A stretch of DNA of 64,000 nucleotides from Sediminivirga luteola (GTDB lineage: Bacteria > Actinomycetota > Actinomycetes > Actinomycetales > Brevibacteriaceae). The stretch is taken from NCBI RefSeq assembly GCF_014639315.1, contig NZ_BMFY01000010.1:95676-159675 (forward strand), written 5' to 3'. A model generated the notes under the pieces. It had not been told where the DNA came from and ran no database searches. It worked only from the letters and a program-made list of their open reading frames with translations. A program made the position numbers and the translations under genes. This document shows positions 16,626 to 24,568 of this stretch, piece by piece (within the stretch, counting starts at the first letter, position 1; each line of letters opens with the position of its first letter).

Positions 16626-17507
16626 ATGGACGCACAACCTCGTGAGGACAGCGCCACTGCACGCAATGAGCGCGAGATCGAGCAGGGGATCCAGCGCGAT
16701 TTCCGGGACCGGATGTCCTACGGCTCCTATCTCGATCTTCAGCGGCTCCTCACCGCGCAGCACCCGGTGAGCCGCCCGGAGCATCACGACGAGCTGCTGT
16801 TCATCATCCAGCACCAGACCACCGAACTCTGGTTCAAGCTCGTCATCCACGAGCTCGAATCCGCATGCCGCCTCATCCGCGAGGATTCCCTGCAACCGGC
16901 GCTCAAATCCATCGCCCGGGTCAAGCACATCCAGCGGACCCTCACCGAGCAGTGGTCAGTGCTGGCGACGCTGACGCCGTCCGAATACGTCGAGTTCCGG
17001 GACTTCCTCGGCAACGCCTCTGGCTTCCAGTCATGGCAGTACCGCGCGGTGGAGTTCGTGCTGGGGAACAAGAACCGCGGCATGCTCGACGTCTTCGACG
17101 CGGACCCCCAGGCTCGCGCCGTCCTGGCGGACAAGCTCGCCGCACCGAGCCTCTATGACGAGTTCCTGCGTCTGCTCGCCCGCCGCGGCTACCCGGTGCC
17201 ACCGCGTCTTCTTGACCGGGACGTCACCGTCTCCCATACCTTCGACGACGACCTGGTGGCCGTCTTCGCCGGAATCTACGAGGATCCGCACGCCGACTGG
17301 ACGGTCTACGAGACATGCGAGGAACTGGTCGATCTGGAGGAGAACTTTCAGATCTGGCGGTTCCGCCATCTGCGGACGGTCCAGCGCATCATCGGCTGGA
17401 AACGCGGCACCGGCGGCTCCAGCGGCGTCGGCTTCCTGCAGAAGGCACTTGAGCTCACGTTCTTCCCCGAGCTGTTCTCCGTCCGGACGGAGATCGGAGC
17501 ACGCTGA
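16626..17507 (+). CDS. kynA: Tryptophan 2,3-dioxygenase
   Basis: 293 residues. It opens the indole ring of L-tryptophan to N-formylkynurenine using haem. The family signature HQTTELWFKL holds the distal His63, GSYLDLQRLLTAQHP lines the active site, and the proximal haem ligand is predicted at His248 (RFRHLRTVQRIIG). The C-terminal TGGSSGVGFL motif binds substrate ammonium/carboxylate. It is the first gene of a four-gene unit with kynU, a PaaX-like regulator and a formamidase-like hydrolase. Start ATG 16626 lies next to a CAATAG -10-like box, so the leader is very short or absent. Confidence 0.95.
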   Translation: MDAQPREDSATARNEREIEQGIQRDFRDRMSYGSYLDLQRLLTAQHPVSRPEHHDELLFIIQHQTTELWFKLVIHELESACRLIREDSLQPALKSIARVKHIQRTLTEQWSVLATLTPSEYVEFRDFLGNASGFQSWQYRAVEFVLGNKNRGMLDVFDADPQARAVLADKLAAPSLYDEFLRLLARRGYPVPPRLLDRDVTVSHTFDDDLVAVFAGIYEDPHADWTVYETCEELVDLEENFQIWRFRHLRTVQRIIGWKRGTGGSSGVGFLQKALELTFFPELFSVRTEIGAR

Positions 17508-17563
17508 AGGCGGCCTCCCCGTCCCGCGACCCCGCCGTGATACGACCGAAGGAGCTTGAGGTT

Positions 17564-18826
17564 ATGACCGCCGTTCCCTCCGCCGACGACTCACCCGGTT
17601 CCGACGCCGCATACGCCGATCGCGCCCGCGCGCTCGACGAGGCAGACCCGCTGGGGCGCTTCCGCGACGCTTTCGAGCCCTCGCCGGGGCTGGTGTCGTA
17701 CCTCGACGGGAACTCGCTGGGCAGACCCACCCGGGCCGCGGTCGATGCCTTGCGGTCCTTCGCGGCAGACCAGTGGGCGGGCCGGCTCATCCGCGGCTGG
17801 GACGAGGGCTGGTTCGAGAAGCCTCTCACCCTGGGCGACCGGCTCGGCGCCGTCACCCTCGGCGCGGCACCGGGGCAGACGTTCATCGGCGAGTCGACTA
17901 CCGTGGTGCTCTACAAGCTGATCCACGCCGCGCTCGGCGCGCGGCCGGACCGCCGGGTGATCGTCGCCGACACCCACAATTTCCCCACCGATCGGTACCT
18001 CGTCGACGGCATCGCCCGGGCCACGGGCCGCGAGGTCAGATGGATCGTCCCCGAGCAGGAGGCCGGGGTGACTCCCGCGCAGGTGGCCGAGGCGGCAGGC
18101 GAGGACACCGCGCTCGTCTTGCTCAGTCACATCGACTACCGGACCGGACGCATCGCCGATGCCGGGGCGATCACCGGGATCGCGCACCGGGCCGGCGCTC
18201 TCGTCCTCTGGGACCTCTGCCATTCCGTGGGCGCCGTGCCGGTCGAGCTCGACGAGTGGGGCGTCGATTTCGCGGCCGGCTGCACCTACAAGTATCTCAA
18301 CGGCGGGCCCGGATCTCCCGCCTTCGGCTATGTCGCCGCCCGCCACATCGCGGCGGTGACGCAACCCATCCAGGGGTGGATGGGCGTCGCGGACGCCTTC
18401 GAGATGGGGCCGGCGTACCGCCCGCACGCGGGCATCCGCCGGTTCGTCAGCGGGACCCCCTCCGTCCTGGCGATGGTGCCGCTGGAAGCGATGCTCTGCC
18501 TCATCGAGGAAGCGGGCCTGGCTGCCGTGCGGGCCAAGTCGGTCGCCCTGACCAGCTTCGCCCTCGAGCTCTACGACGCCTGGCTCGCTCCGCTCGGGGT
18601 CCGCCTGGGCTCCCCGCGCGAGGCCGCGGTCCGCGGCGGGCATCTGACCGTTCACCACGAGCTCTGCCGGCAGGTGCTCCCGGTCCTATGGGAACAGGGC
18701 ATCATCCCGGACTTCCGCACGCCGGACGGGCTGCGGCTGGGCCCGTCGCCGCTATCAAGCAGTTACGACGAGGTCCGCGCCGGCGTCCAGGGCATCCGCA
18801 ATGCCCTGGTGGCGGCCGGTGCCTGA
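17564..18826 (+). CDS. kynU: Kynureninase
   Basis: 420 residues, fold-type I PLP enzyme cleaving kynurenine to anthranilate and alanine. Supporting motifs: SYLDGNSLGRP near the N-terminus, ESTTVVLYKL (phosphate binding), DTHNFPTDRY, WDLCHSVGAVPVEL (Asp pairing the pyridine nitrogen) and the Schiff-base Lys243 in GCTYKYLNGGPGSPAFGY. ATG 17564 follows AAGGAG with 9 nt spacing; the earlier in-frame GTG 17537 is disfavoured. The 3' end overlaps the PaaX-like gene by a few bases. Confidence 0.95.
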   Translation: MTAVPSADDSPGSDAAYADRARALDEADPLGRFRDAFEPSPGLVSYLDGNSLGRPTRAAVDALRSFAADQWAGRLIRGWDEGWFEKPLTLGDRLGAVTLGAAPGQTFIGESTTVVLYKLIHAALGARPDRRVIVADTHNFPTDRYLVDGIARATGREVRWIVPEQEAGVTPAQVAEAAGEDTALVLLSHIDYRTGRIADAGAITGIAHRAGALVLWDLCHSVGAVPVELDEWGVDFAAGCTYKYLNGGPGSPAFGYVAARHIAAVTQPIQGWMGVADAFEMGPAYRPHAGIRRFVSGTPSVLAMVPLEAMLCLIEEAGLAAVRAKSVALTSFALELYDAWLAPLGVRLGSPREAAVRGGHLTVHHELCRQVLPVLWEQGIIPDFRTPDGLRLGPSPLSSSYDEVRAGVQGIRNALVAAGA

Positions 18827-19736
18827 GGCCACCGGCCGGGCCCCTCAGCCGGCGGTTCCCGGCCTCGATGACTTCGATGCGCGTCCCGGCAGCATCATGT
18901 CGCTGCTGCGGACCTTCGTCGGCCTGCACATGCGCGACCTCGGTGGCTGGATCGCCGTGGCTCACCTGGTCGCCCTCCTTGAGCAGACCGGCGCACCGGC
19001 GACCACCGTGCGCTCGGCGGTCTCCCGGGCGAAAGCGAAGGGCCTCCTCCGCCCGCAACGACGCGAAGACGTTGCGGGTTACGCGCTGTCACCAGGCGTC
19101 GTGGCGATGCTCGAGCGGGGCGACGCGACGATCTACTCCTACCGCCGGCACCCCGTATCCGACGGGTGGTGCCTCATCTCGTTCTCGGTGCCGGAGGACC
19201 GGCGGGCCGAGCGGTACCGGCTGCGCCGCCTTCTGGCGCAGCTCGGATGCGGCACCGTCGCCGACGGCCTGGCCGTCGCACCGCAGCCTCTGGCGGGCGG
19301 ACTGCAGACGCATCTGCGCGAGGCGGGGCTGGGCGAGTGGGTCACCGTCTTCGAGCAGGCGGCGCTCCGGCCCGATGGGAGTCTCGCCGCAGCATGTGCG
19401 CGCTGGTGGGATCTGGACATGACCGCGGGCCTCCACCGTGCCTTCATCGCCCGCCATCGCGGGCTCGCCGAGCGATTGGCGAGCGGGGGGCGCTCCGTGA
19501 CCGGCTCACCGGTCATCAGTCCCCAGGAGGCCTTCGCCGCCCATCTGCGGATCGTCGACGACTGGCGTCCCATTCCCTACCGGGATCCCGGACTGTCCCG
19601 GGAGGCCCTCCCGGCGGACTGGCCGGGAGACGAATCCGCCGCGCTGTTCCGTGAACTCCACGAGCGCCTCGGACCGCCTGCAGCCCAGCACGTCGTCCAC
19701 ACCACGCGATCTCAGATCGGGAGGGCACGCCCATGA
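18819..19736 (+). CDS. PaaX-family transcriptional regulator, likely repressor of the kynurenine operon
   Basis: 305 residues from GTG 18819, or 311 from ATG 18801; neither has a strong ribosome-binding site. The N-terminal winged helix starts at SIMSLLRTFVGLHMRDLGGW and includes TTVRSAVSRAKAKGLL; the central and C-terminal parts (GWCLISFSVPEDRRAERYRL; WDLDMTAGLHRAFIARH; AFAAHLRIVDDWRPIPYRDPGL) match PaaX. Classical PaaX answers to phenylacetyl-CoA; here its place between kynU and the formamidase suggests control by a kynurenine-pathway metabolite. Its TGA overlaps the next ATG. Confidence 0.85.
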   Translation: MPEATGRAPQPAVPGLDDFDARPGSIMSLLRTFVGLHMRDLGGWIAVAHLVALLEQTGAPATTVRSAVSRAKAKGLLRPQRREDVAGYALSPGVVAMLERGDATIYSYRRHPVSDGWCLISFSVPEDRRAERYRLRRLLAQLGCGTVADGLAVAPQPLAGGLQTHLREAGLGEWVTVFEQAALRPDGSLAAACARWWDLDMTAGLHRAFIARHRGLAERLASGGRSVTGSPVISPQEAFAAHLRIVDDWRPIPYRDPGLSREALPADWPGDESAALFRELHERLGPPAAQHVVHTTRSQIGRARP

Positions 19737-20710
19737 CCACCGATGACACTCCGGCGGCCGCAGAGGACGCCCGCTTTGCCGCCCTCCTCGCCTCCGCGGG
19801 AGAGCCGGGGCATCGCGTCGCCTATGGTGACCGGCCGGACCAGCATGTCGAGTGGTTCGGGGAACCGGCGACCGCCGGCACGGTGATCGCCTTCATCCAT
19901 GGCGGGTATTTCCGGCAGCAGACGACGCTGGCACATGCGCGGCCCCTGGCTCGCGCTCTCGTGGCCCGCGGCAGCGTCCCGGAACGTGTCGATCCTTCGT
20001 CTTCCTCGACCGCCGGGCCGGAGGGGGATCGGGCTACGGGTGCTGCCGGAGTGGCCGTGGCATTGATCGAGTACCGGCGAGCCGGGGGTGAAGGCGGCCA
20101 CCCGCGTACCCTTGCGGACATCGAGGCGGCCATCGCGACGATCACCGGTGAGTCAGGTGGGCCCAGCGGGTTCGGTGAGTCGAGCGGGTTCGGTGAGTCG
20201 AGTGAGTCTGGTCAGTCCGGTGAGTCGGGCGGAAGCGACCTGCCCGGTGGGCTCGGCGGGTCCGGTGAGGAGACGTCAACGCCCGGGAGCGCGGTCCGGT
20301 TCGTCGTCGCCGGTCATTCCGCCGGGGGCAGCCTCGCCCTGTCATGGGCGAGCCGGCAACCGGCAGCGGGGCCGGAGATCCGCGTGCGGCCGCTGGCGCC
20401 CGTCACCGATCTCGTCGCGGAGGTGCGGGACGGGCTCGGTGACGGCGCCGTCCTGGAGTACATGGGCGCGCACCCGGAGGAGGATCGCGAGCGATACCTG
20501 TCCGAGGATCCGCGTTCGCGAGCGGCGCTCATCCCGGAACGGTGTGATGTGAGGATCCTTCACGGCACCGCGGACCAGACGGTCGACATCGCGTTCTCCC
20601 GCGGGTTTCCCGCGCCGCGTCAGGAACTCATCGGCGCCGATCACTTCGACGTGATCGACCCGCGTTCCCCGCACTTCGGCACCGTGGCCGGGGCGCTCCT
20701 CGGCCCGTGA
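19733..20710 (+). CDS. kynB: Kynurenine formamidase-like alpha/beta hydrolase
   Basis: 325 residues. The oxyanion HGG (56-58, FIHGGYF), nucleophile Ser196 (GHSAGGS) and His304 (GADHFD) make a complete alpha/beta-hydrolase site of the arylformamidase type, unrelated to the metal-dependent KynB fold. Position directly behind kynA-kynU supplies the missing step, N-formylkynurenine to kynurenine. Two insertions are unusual: residues about 80-105 and 140-187. The second is nearly all Gly/Ser/Glu and is encoded by short tandem repeats, giving a length well above the usual 250-280. Symbol reflects role by context. Confidence 0.8.
   Translation: MTTDDTPAAAEDARFAALLASAGEPGHRVAYGDRPDQHVEWFGEPATAGTVIAFIHGGYFRQQTTLAHARPLARALVARGSVPERVDPSSSSTAGPEGDRATGAAGVAVALIEYRRAGGEGGHPRTLADIEAAIATITGESGGPSGFGESSGFGESSESGQSGESGGSDLPGGLGGSGEETSTPGSAVRFVVAGHSAGGSLALSWASRQPAAGPEIRVRPLAPVTDLVAEVRDGLGDGAVLEYMGAHPEEDRERYLSEDPRSRAALIPERCDVRILHGTADQTVDIAFSRGFPAPRQELIGADHFDVIDPRSPHFGTVAGALLGP
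20165..20200 (+). repeat. 18-bp tandem repeat inside the formamidase gene
   Basis: AGCGGGTTCGGTGAGTCG occurs twice back to back (20165-20182, 20183-20200), with further degenerate GGTGAGTC-type units to about 20245. In frame it encodes Ser-Gly-Phe-Gly-Glu-Ser units, so copy changes would keep the reading frame. Confidence 0.85.
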
Positions 20711-20774
20711 GACGGAGAACCGGCGGCAGGGCGTAAGACGCATCACATCTCGGTGAGCAGCCGCCCGAAGCATC

Positions 20775-20793
20775 TTAGGTAAGTCTAAGCTTC
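20775..20793 (+). promoter_or_regulatory. DtxR/IdeR-type iron box
   Basis: TTAGGTAAGTCTAAGCTTC fits the DtxR/IdeR operator (TTAGGTTAGGCTAACCTAA) best in its left half. It ends 4 bp before the lipoprotein start and covers a TAAGCT -10-like box at 20786-20791, so occupancy would block initiation when iron is plentiful. Confidence 0.7.
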
Positions 20794-20797
20794 ATGT

Positions 20798-21844
20798 ATG
20801 ACCATTCTTCTTCCCGCGTCTCACCGCACCATGTCCCACGGCATCGCTGCTGTGATCACCTCCACATTGATCCTGGCCGGTTGCACCGCCGAGAGCACCA
20901 CCGAGAACGTCTCCTCTGCTCCGGATCCGGTGGAGAGCACCGAGTACACGACCCCGCGCACGATGCCCGAGGGCAAGGGCAGCGGAGAGCGCGACGGCGT
21001 GTTCCCCCGCACCGTCACCCACTTCGCGGGGGAGACCACCCTTGAGGACGAACCCGAACGCGTGGTGGTGATCTCCACCGGTCAGGCCGACGCCATGCTC
21101 TCGCTCGGCATCGTGCCCGTCGGCTCGACGGCCGGTGACGGGGCCGAGATGATCCCGCAGTATCTCTATGAGACCTATCCCCAGCTGAAGGACGAACTGG
21201 ACTCCGTCACGCATGTCGGGAGCAGGGTCGAGCCTGAACTGGAGTCGATAGCGAACCTGGACCCTGACCTGATCGTGCTGAACCTCGCCGGCAAGGACGA
21301 TGCGGACGTCTTCTACGCCGATGCGAGCGAGATCGCGCCGACGGTGGCCACGCAGGGCACCGGGCTGTACTGGAAACAGGATTTCCTGCTGCTCGCGGAC
21401 GCGGTGGGCAAGACCGAGCAGGCACAGGGCTGGCTCGATGACTACCACGCCGACGCGGCCGCCTTCGGTGCGCGGGTGGAGGGCGCCCCCACGGTGTCCT
21501 TCCTGCGCAAGAACGGGGATCGCACCCGCGTGTTCGGGATCGCGTCCTTCAGCGGCTCCGTCGCCGAGGATGCCGGCCTGTCGCGTCCCGAGGCCCAGTC
21601 GTTCACGGACGAGACCTCCGTCGACATCAGCGCCGAACTCCTGGGCCAGGCCGATGGCGACTGGATCTTCTACGGCGTCCAGGGCGGCGACGACACCGAA
21701 CTGACCTCGCTGGGCTTGTGGCCCTCGCTCGGCGCGGTGGAGAAGGGCCAGGCGGTGTCCGTCGACGACGATGTGTTCTACCTCAACGTCGGCCCGACCG
21801 CGGCCCGGGGCGTCCTATCGGTGCTGCAGGAAGAACTCGCCTGA
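20798..21844 (+). CDS. Iron-siderophore ABC transporter substrate-binding lipoprotein
   Basis: 348 residues from ATG 20798. A signal peptide ends in the lipobox LILAGC, so the mature protein is a lipid-anchored receptor. The body has the FecB/periplasmic-binding pattern (PERVVVISTGQADAMLSLGI; IANLDPDLIVLN; YADASEIAPTVATQG). No permease or ATPase gene accompanies it. ATG 20831 (MSHGIAAVITSTLILAGC) would give a more typical signal peptide, but neither start has a Shine-Dalgarno; a -10-like TAAGCT six bases before ATG 20798 suggests a leaderless message. Iron regulation follows from the adjacent box. Confidence 0.85.
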   Translation: MTILLPASHRTMSHGIAAVITSTLILAGCTAESTTENVSSAPDPVESTEYTTPRTMPEGKGSGERDGVFPRTVTHFAGETTLEDEPERVVVISTGQADAMLSLGIVPVGSTAGDGAEMIPQYLYETYPQLKDELDSVTHVGSRVEPELESIANLDPDLIVLNLAGKDDADVFYADASEIAPTVATQGTGLYWKQDFLLLADAVGKTEQAQGWLDDYHADAAAFGARVEGAPTVSFLRKNGDRTRVFGIASFSGSVAEDAGLSRPEAQSFTDETSVDISAELLGQADGDWIFYGVQGGDDTELTSLGLWPSLGAVEKGQAVSVDDDVFYLNVGPTAARGVLSVLQEELA

Positions 21845-21887
21845 TCCCGGTCCGGCCGACCGGGAGCTCACTGAGTTCGGCGAGCAT

Positions 21888-22121
21888 GTGCACGGCTGGC
21901 GTATAGTGCTGGAGCTGACCGCACAGCAAGTGGCTGAACGAACCGGCATCACGCGCGACACCCTGCGCCGGATCGAGAAGGGAGACCGCAGCGTCGGGTT
22001 CGGCAACGTCGCGCAAGTGCTCCGCGCCCCCGGCGTCCTGGAAGGGGAGATCGCGATGATGGCCGAGCCGATCGAACCCAGGCTGGAATCCCTTCGGGCG
22101 GCGGCCCGAACAAGGAAGTAA
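21888..22121 (+). pseudogene. XRE/HipB-like HTH protein, apparently 5'-truncated
   Basis: The frame encodes an XRE-type HTH (LTAQQVAERTGITRDTLRRI, EKGDRSVGFGNVAQVLRAPG). Similarity to the usual family N-terminus begins before the first in-frame GTG at 21888 (upstream codons read RELTEFGEH), with no ATG/GTG/TTG and no ribosome-binding site ahead of that block. I read this as a gene that lost its start after abutting the lipoprotein gene. No HipA-like toxin follows. If GTG 21888 is used, a 77-residue protein would still contain the HTH. Confidence 0.55.
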
Positions 22122-22213
22122 AAGATCGCGCGCTGGCTGGAAAACGCTCAGACACACACATGCCCCGCACGCGAGCGCGGGTGCCGCTTCGCCATCACCG
22201 GCCCCTCAGTCCC

Positions 22214-23407
22214 TCACGACTGAGAACGCCTGCCAGCACGCGCGGCGAAGGCATCGATCGCCGCCAGAATCTCATCGCTGCGCCAGAACGGCCCAAGCCC
22301 ATGTTCTCCCTTGGACTTGAGAATCCCTGCGTTCACCAGAGCATTCAACGGCGGGTAGACGTTGGGCTGTTTGACCCCGAGTTCTTCAGCCGCTGCCGCG
22401 CTGTTAAGCACCGGCCGTCGTGTCAGGATGTCCAGAAGCCTCCACGCGTTAGAGCTCCTGCGCACGGTCAGCCGCTGTTCCCAGGCGACCCGGATCTCCT
22501 CGATCTCCCGCGCCAGCTGCCGGGCATTGCTGACCGCCCGCAATGAAGCGTCGGCGAATGCACTGACGATCGGATCTATCTCGCCTGCACGGTATGCGGT
22601 CAGCGCAGCGTGGTACCCCTCCACATCTGCAAGGAGACCGGCAGAGACCGGCACCGCCACGTTCCTCGTCACTCCCCTGTGACGCAACATAGATTGCGCC
22701 AAGGCCCTCCCTGTCCTCCCGTTCCCGTCAGTGAAGGGATGAATGGTCTCGAACTGTGCATGGGCGACGGCGACGGCGATCAGCGCCGGAATGTCCTCGC
22801 GTCGGACGAAAGTGGCCAGATCGTCCACCAATCCTGGGACATCCGCCTCGTCCGGGCCGACGAACTGCGCACCCACGGGCGAATCCGAACGGGTCCCGAT
22901 CCATACCGGCTCCTTCCGCCACTGCCCCGGGGTATGACGCGGCTGCTTCTCCATCAGCACGGTATGCATCTGTCGGATGGACTCCGACGAAGGATCACTC
23001 GCCAAGTCAAGAGCAGCCCTCATGGCGGCGGCGTTCGCCGCCACATCTCCGGCATTACGGCTGCTCTTCGCCCCAAGCTCTGCGCTGAAGATCGCGCGGG
23101 CCGATGCCGTGAGGTTCTCGATCTGCGAGGATGAGACGGCCTCTGACCGCAGCAGCACCGGAGCGAATCCCGAGACGCGAGCACCCAGCTCAGCGTCGAA
23201 ACGAGTCAGCTCCCGCTCTGCCTCCTCCGCCTTTGCCACCACATCCGGGCTCGGGGAAGGAGTCAGCTCCGCGATGTGTGGGACGATCGCCCAGCGGTAG
23301 GGCACACCGTAGGCAGTCTCTTCGGCCCGCACGCCCCACTGTGCGGAGGCAGTGGGAACCCATCGCCGCTCCGCAAAGCCGACCCGGGGCCACGGGTTGC
23401 CACGCAT
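22214..23407 (-). CDS. Fic-domain protein (class II) with C-terminal winged helix
   Basis: 397 residues from ATG 23407, chosen because GAGGAG stands 5 nt upstream; 23410 and 23413 are alternatives. The Fic core HPFTDGNGRTGR is complete, so it should transfer AMP (or a related group) to a protein target. An inhibitory motif SSQIEN ([S/T]xxxE[G/N]) lies N-terminal to it, defining an auto-inhibited class II Fic. The C-terminal 75 residues (NAWRLLDILTRRPVLNSAAA, AEELGVKQPNVYPPLNALVN) form a winged helix. A large perfect palindrome overlaps its promoter, so it may repress its own transcription. No separate antitoxin is adjacent. Confidence 0.9.
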   Translation of the reverse strand: MRGNPWPRVGFAERRWVPTASAQWGVRAEETAYGVPYRWAIVPHIAELTPSPSPDVVAKAEEAERELTRFDAELGARVSGFAPVLLRSEAVSSSQIENLTASARAIFSAELGAKSSRNAGDVAANAAAMRAALDLASDPSSESIRQMHTVLMEKQPRHTPGQWRKEPVWIGTRSDSPVGAQFVGPDEADVPGLVDDLATFVRREDIPALIAVAVAHAQFETIHPFTDGNGRTGRALAQSMLRHRGVTRNVAVPVSAGLLADVEGYHAALTAYRAGEIDPIVSAFADASLRAVSNARQLAREIEEIRVAWEQRLTVRRSSNAWRLLDILTRRPVLNSAAAAEELGVKQPNVYPPLNALVNAGILKSKGEHGLGPFWRSDEILAAIDAFAARAGRRSQS

Positions 23408-23421
23408 CATCACTCCTCAGA

Positions 23422-23455
23422 AATATTATGAGATAGGCACTTATCTCATAATATT
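23422..23455. promoter_or_regulatory. Perfect 14-6-14 palindrome in the fic promoter
   Basis: AATATTATGAGATA (23422-23435), six-base centre, TATCTCATAATATT (23442-23455). It is AT-rich against a GC-rich background and carries CATAAT/TAATAT -10-like words on the fic strand, ending 15 bp from the fic start. Best read as an operator, possibly for the Fic winged helix. Confidence 0.75.
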
Positions 23456-23482
23456 GAGAGTCTTCCTTATGGGAAAGAAAAG

Positions 23483-23506
23483 GGGACCTGCTCGAGAGCA
23501 GATCCC
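23483..23506 (-). terminator. Terminator of the gyrB-gyrA-tRNA transcript
   Basis: On the minus strand GGGATCTGCT, loop CTCG, AGCAGGTCCC, then CTTTTCTTT. It follows tRNA-Ala and separates it from the fic promoter. Confidence 0.8.
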
Positions 23507-23528
23507 TCATCTCTGACGACTTTCTACG

Positions 23529-23601
23529 TGGAGGTAACGGGACTCGAACCCGTAACCCCCTGCTTGCAAAGCAGGTGCGCTACCAATTGCGCCATACCCC
23601 C
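23529..23601 (-). tRNA. tRNA-Ala (anticodon TGC)
   Basis: 73 nt. Acceptor GGGGGTA/TACCTCC, D-stem GCGC/GCGC, anticodon stem CCTGC/GCAGG with loop TTTGCAA, T-stem ACGGG/CCCGT with TTCGAGT, discriminator A. CCA is not encoded. Confidence 0.97.
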
Positions 23602-23623
23602 GTGGGTCCCGCCGGACAGCGGA

Positions 23624-23743
23624 TCAGATCTGATCCGTGGCTTGCGCCCAGCGCTCCTGGACCGCCTTCGTGTCGCGGCGGGCCTTGAGGAACACGGCCA
23701 CTCCGATTCCCGTCAGCGTGACAGCTGCCAGCCATCGTTTCAT
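23624..23743 (-). CDS. DLW-39 family small protein
   Basis: 39 residues (MKRWLAAVTLTGIGVAVFLK, then ARRDTKAVQERWAQATDQI), with GGAAGGGAG before ATG 23743. Length, an N-terminal hydrophobic helix followed by a charged C-terminus, and position between the two tRNAs behind gyrA all match the DLW-39 family of Actinobacteria. Here the family's D-L-W core reads E-R-W. Probably a one-helix membrane peptide; function unknown. Confidence 0.8.
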   Translation of the reverse strand: MKRWLAAVTLTGIGVAVFLKARRDTKAVQERWAQATDQI

Positions 23744-23772
23744 GGAAGCTCCCTTCCGACGATGGTCCCGCG

Positions 23773-23846
23773 TGGGCGTACCAGGACTTGAACCTGGGAC
23801 CTTCACATTATCAGTGTGACGCTCTAACCGCCTGAGCTATACGCCC
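23773..23846 (-). tRNA. tRNA-Ile (anticodon GAT)
   Basis: 74 nt. Acceptor GGGCGTA/TACGCCC, D-stem GCTC/GAGC, anticodon stem TCACA/TGTGA with loop CTGATAA, T-stem CCAGG/CCTGG with TTCAAGT, discriminator A. No CCA encoded. Confidence 0.97.
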
Positions 23847-23920
23847 GTGTTCCGGGGCTGACCCGAGGAACCAATATACCCAAGGTCCTGCAGGAACGCC
23901 AACCCGGGACAAGGCCGCCG

Positions 23921-24568
23921 TTACTCGTCCTTCAGCGTGAGGCTGAAGCCGTTCACCATCGACGATCCGATATTGTAGAGGATGGACAGCAGCGTGGACA
24001 GGGCGGTCATCAGGATGACGTTCACCACCGCCAGGATCACCCCGACCGACAGCACCCGGCCGAGGCTGAACAAGCCGATGACCCGCTCGGCGGACTCGGT
24101 TCCGGCGAGTTCCCGCAGGGTGGCTTCCATGGAGTCCATCACGCCGGTCATCTGCAGCACGAGCCACAGCACGAAGAACGCCACCACCGTGGCGATGCCG
24201 AGCGCCACGGACATCAGGAACGACATCTTCATGACCGACCAGGAGTCGATCTTGGCCACCGTGAGGCGCACCGTCCTGGGGCCCTTGCGTTTGGCCGAGC
24301 CGGACATCTTCACGCCCGCCGAGCTGGTCTTGACCTGGCTGGCCTCAGCCCGGTCGAACGCATCGGTCATCTGGGCGGAGCCGCTGGCCGGCGCCGGGGG
24401 CTGGCTCGGCGGCCGTGCCGGGGTCTCCGGAGCACCCGCATAATCGCTCGGGTTCTCCTCGGTTGCCGGAGCACTCCCGCCTGCCGTCAGGCGGGTGGAG
24501 CCACTGGACGCACGGAGCGTCTTGGTCGGCTTGGGAAGATCGGTGCTCGGCTCAGAGTGTGAACTCAC
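23921..24568 (-). CDS. DUF3566 transmembrane protein encoded behind gyrA
   Basis: 215 residues. A disordered Ser/Pro/Ala-rich N-terminal half (about 1-105) is followed by the DUF3566 module: [20 protein letters not shown] and two membrane helices ([40 protein letters not shown]). It begins at GTG 24568, which overlaps the gyrA stop (GTGA), so it is translated with gyrase. The same gene order occurs widely in Actinobacteria; no function is assigned to the family. Confidence 0.9.
   Translation of the reverse strand: MSSHSEPSTDLPKPTKTLRASSGSTRLTAGGSAPATEENPSDYAGAPETPARPPSQPPAPASGSAQMTDAFDRAEASQVKTSSAGVKMSGSAKRKGPRTVRLTVAKIDSWSVMKMSFLMSVALGIATVVAFFVLWLVLQMTGVMDSMEATLRELAGTESAERVIGLFSLGRVLSVGVILAVVNVILMTALSTLLSILYNIGSSMVNGFSLTLKDE

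Noticed and set aside
23529..23846. tRNA-Ile(GAT) and tRNA-Ala(TGC) as part of an rRNA operon spacer
   Set aside because: This pair often lies between 16S and 23S genes, but no rRNA sequence flanks them here; they follow gyrA with a DLW-39 gene between them, an order common in Micrococcales.
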